This document shows positions 6,284 to 6,509 of a stretch of DNA of 6,509 nucleotides, piece by piece. The DNA is taken from positions 1 to 6,509 of the forward strand of contig CAAFMR010000445.1 in the NCBI GenBank assembly GCA_900764115.1, given 5' to 3'. Origin of the DNA: Clostridia bacterium. Lineage in GTDB: Bacteria; Bacillota; Clostridia; Oscillospirales; Acutalibacteraceae. The notes beneath the pieces were generated by a model. It did no database searches. It was not told the DNA's origin and saw only the letters and a program-made list of their open reading frames with translations. Made by a program: the position numbers and the translations under genes. The stretch's first letter is position 1. Each line of letters starts with the position of its first letter.

Positions 6284-6509
6284 CTGTACGGAGTGACAAT
6301 TGCTGCCCGAAACCGTCCGGGTATACTATCTCTCGGTTTTTCTTTGCTTACCGGACAAGAGGAAAACACCCACTCGGCTTTCCGTTGCATATCTGAGTGA
6401 AAGAGAAATTCCCGAAGTCCATGCATATATCACACTTCACCAATCATAAAAATCAACCCCAACATAAAACACCAACCAACCACCATCACCACAACAAAAC
6501 CACAACAAA
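6284..6509. other. Non-coding 3' region with a G-free, C/A-rich end
   Basis: I see no gene here. After the hairpin come the possible promoter and weak inverted repeats: 6315-6323 against 6349-6356 with one bulged base, and 6371-6377 against 6393-6399. From 6424 to 6509 the + strand has no G at all: by hand count 44 A, 32 C and 10 T. This differs sharply from the GC-rich coding part. It could be a Rho-utilisation region, an unstructured leader or spacer, or a contig-end artefact. Confidence 0.6.
6300..6327 (+). promoter_or_regulatory. Possible sigma-A promoter downstream of the GH2 gene
   Basis: TTGCTG (6300-6305) and TATACT (6322-6327) are separated by 16 bases. The -10 matches TATAAT at five of six positions; the -35 matches TTGACA only at TTG. 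It would drive a gene beyond the right edge. Chance occurrence is quite possible. Confidence 0.3.

Noticed and set aside
6309..6346. AAACCG/CGGTTTTTCTTT as an intrinsic terminator
   Set aside because: The stem is only about 6 bp with an 18-base loop, too weak to call even though a T-rich run follows.
6127..6426. 99-residue open frame on the - strand reaching into the 3' region
   Set aside because: No Shine-Dalgarno lies before its ATG, most of it is antisense to the GH2 C-terminus, and the product has no recognisable features.
1..6509. CRISPR arrays, tRNA/rRNA genes, insertion sequences, riboswitches
   Set aside because: No regularly spaced repeats, cloverleaf-like segments, transposase genes or terminal inverted repeats were seen by eye on either strand.

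Overview
The window looks like part of a carbohydrate-utilisation operon from a moderately GC-rich member of the Firmicutes, most likely a gut-type Clostridia (Oscillospiraceae/Lachnospiraceae-like). This is inferred from three things: strong AGGAGG-type ribosome binding sites with GTG starts, LplB/YtcP-style sugar permeases, and a membrane-anchored AraC regulator of the YesS kind. No ribosomal or other taxonomic marker is present, so the assignment is tentative.

All recognisable genes lie on the + strand and are tightly packed. (1) 1-354 is the C-terminal part of a sugar ABC-transporter permease that enters from the left edge. (2) 368-1363 is the partner permease. Its reading frame is intact except for an in-frame TAA at 1052-1054, inside the conserved EAA loop that contacts the ATPase. 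(3) 1432-3765 encodes a 777-residue transmembrane AraC-family regulator with two membrane segments, a Cache-like outer sensor, a degenerate GGDEF-like middle domain and a C-terminal double helix-turn-helix. (4) 3807-6245 encodes an 812-residue cytoplasmic GH2 beta-mannosidase-type glycosidase. Short gaps, a stop/RBS overlap between genes 1 and 2, and the lack of a clear internal terminator suggest one transcript.

The inferred logic is as follows. The permease pair would import an oligosaccharide; the binding protein is presumably upstream, and the ATPase is probably encoded elsewhere, as is common for this family. The GH2 enzyme would trim it inside the cell, and the membrane AraC protein would sense an external sugar or envelope cue and control the operon. 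The nonsense codon in the second permease would disable import unless it is a sequencing error or is bypassed.

The last 264 bases (6246-6509) hold no convincing gene. A 16-bp hairpin with a GAAA loop sits right at the GH2 stop but lacks a T-tract. It is followed by a weak promoter-like pair and then by 86 bases without a single G on the + strand, rich in C and A. That tail resembles a Rho-utilisation (rut) region, but it could also be a contig-end artefact.

I do not see a clearly new biological system. The items most worth a second look are the nonsense codon in the permease, the variant nucleophile motif of the GH2 enzyme, and the G-free tail.
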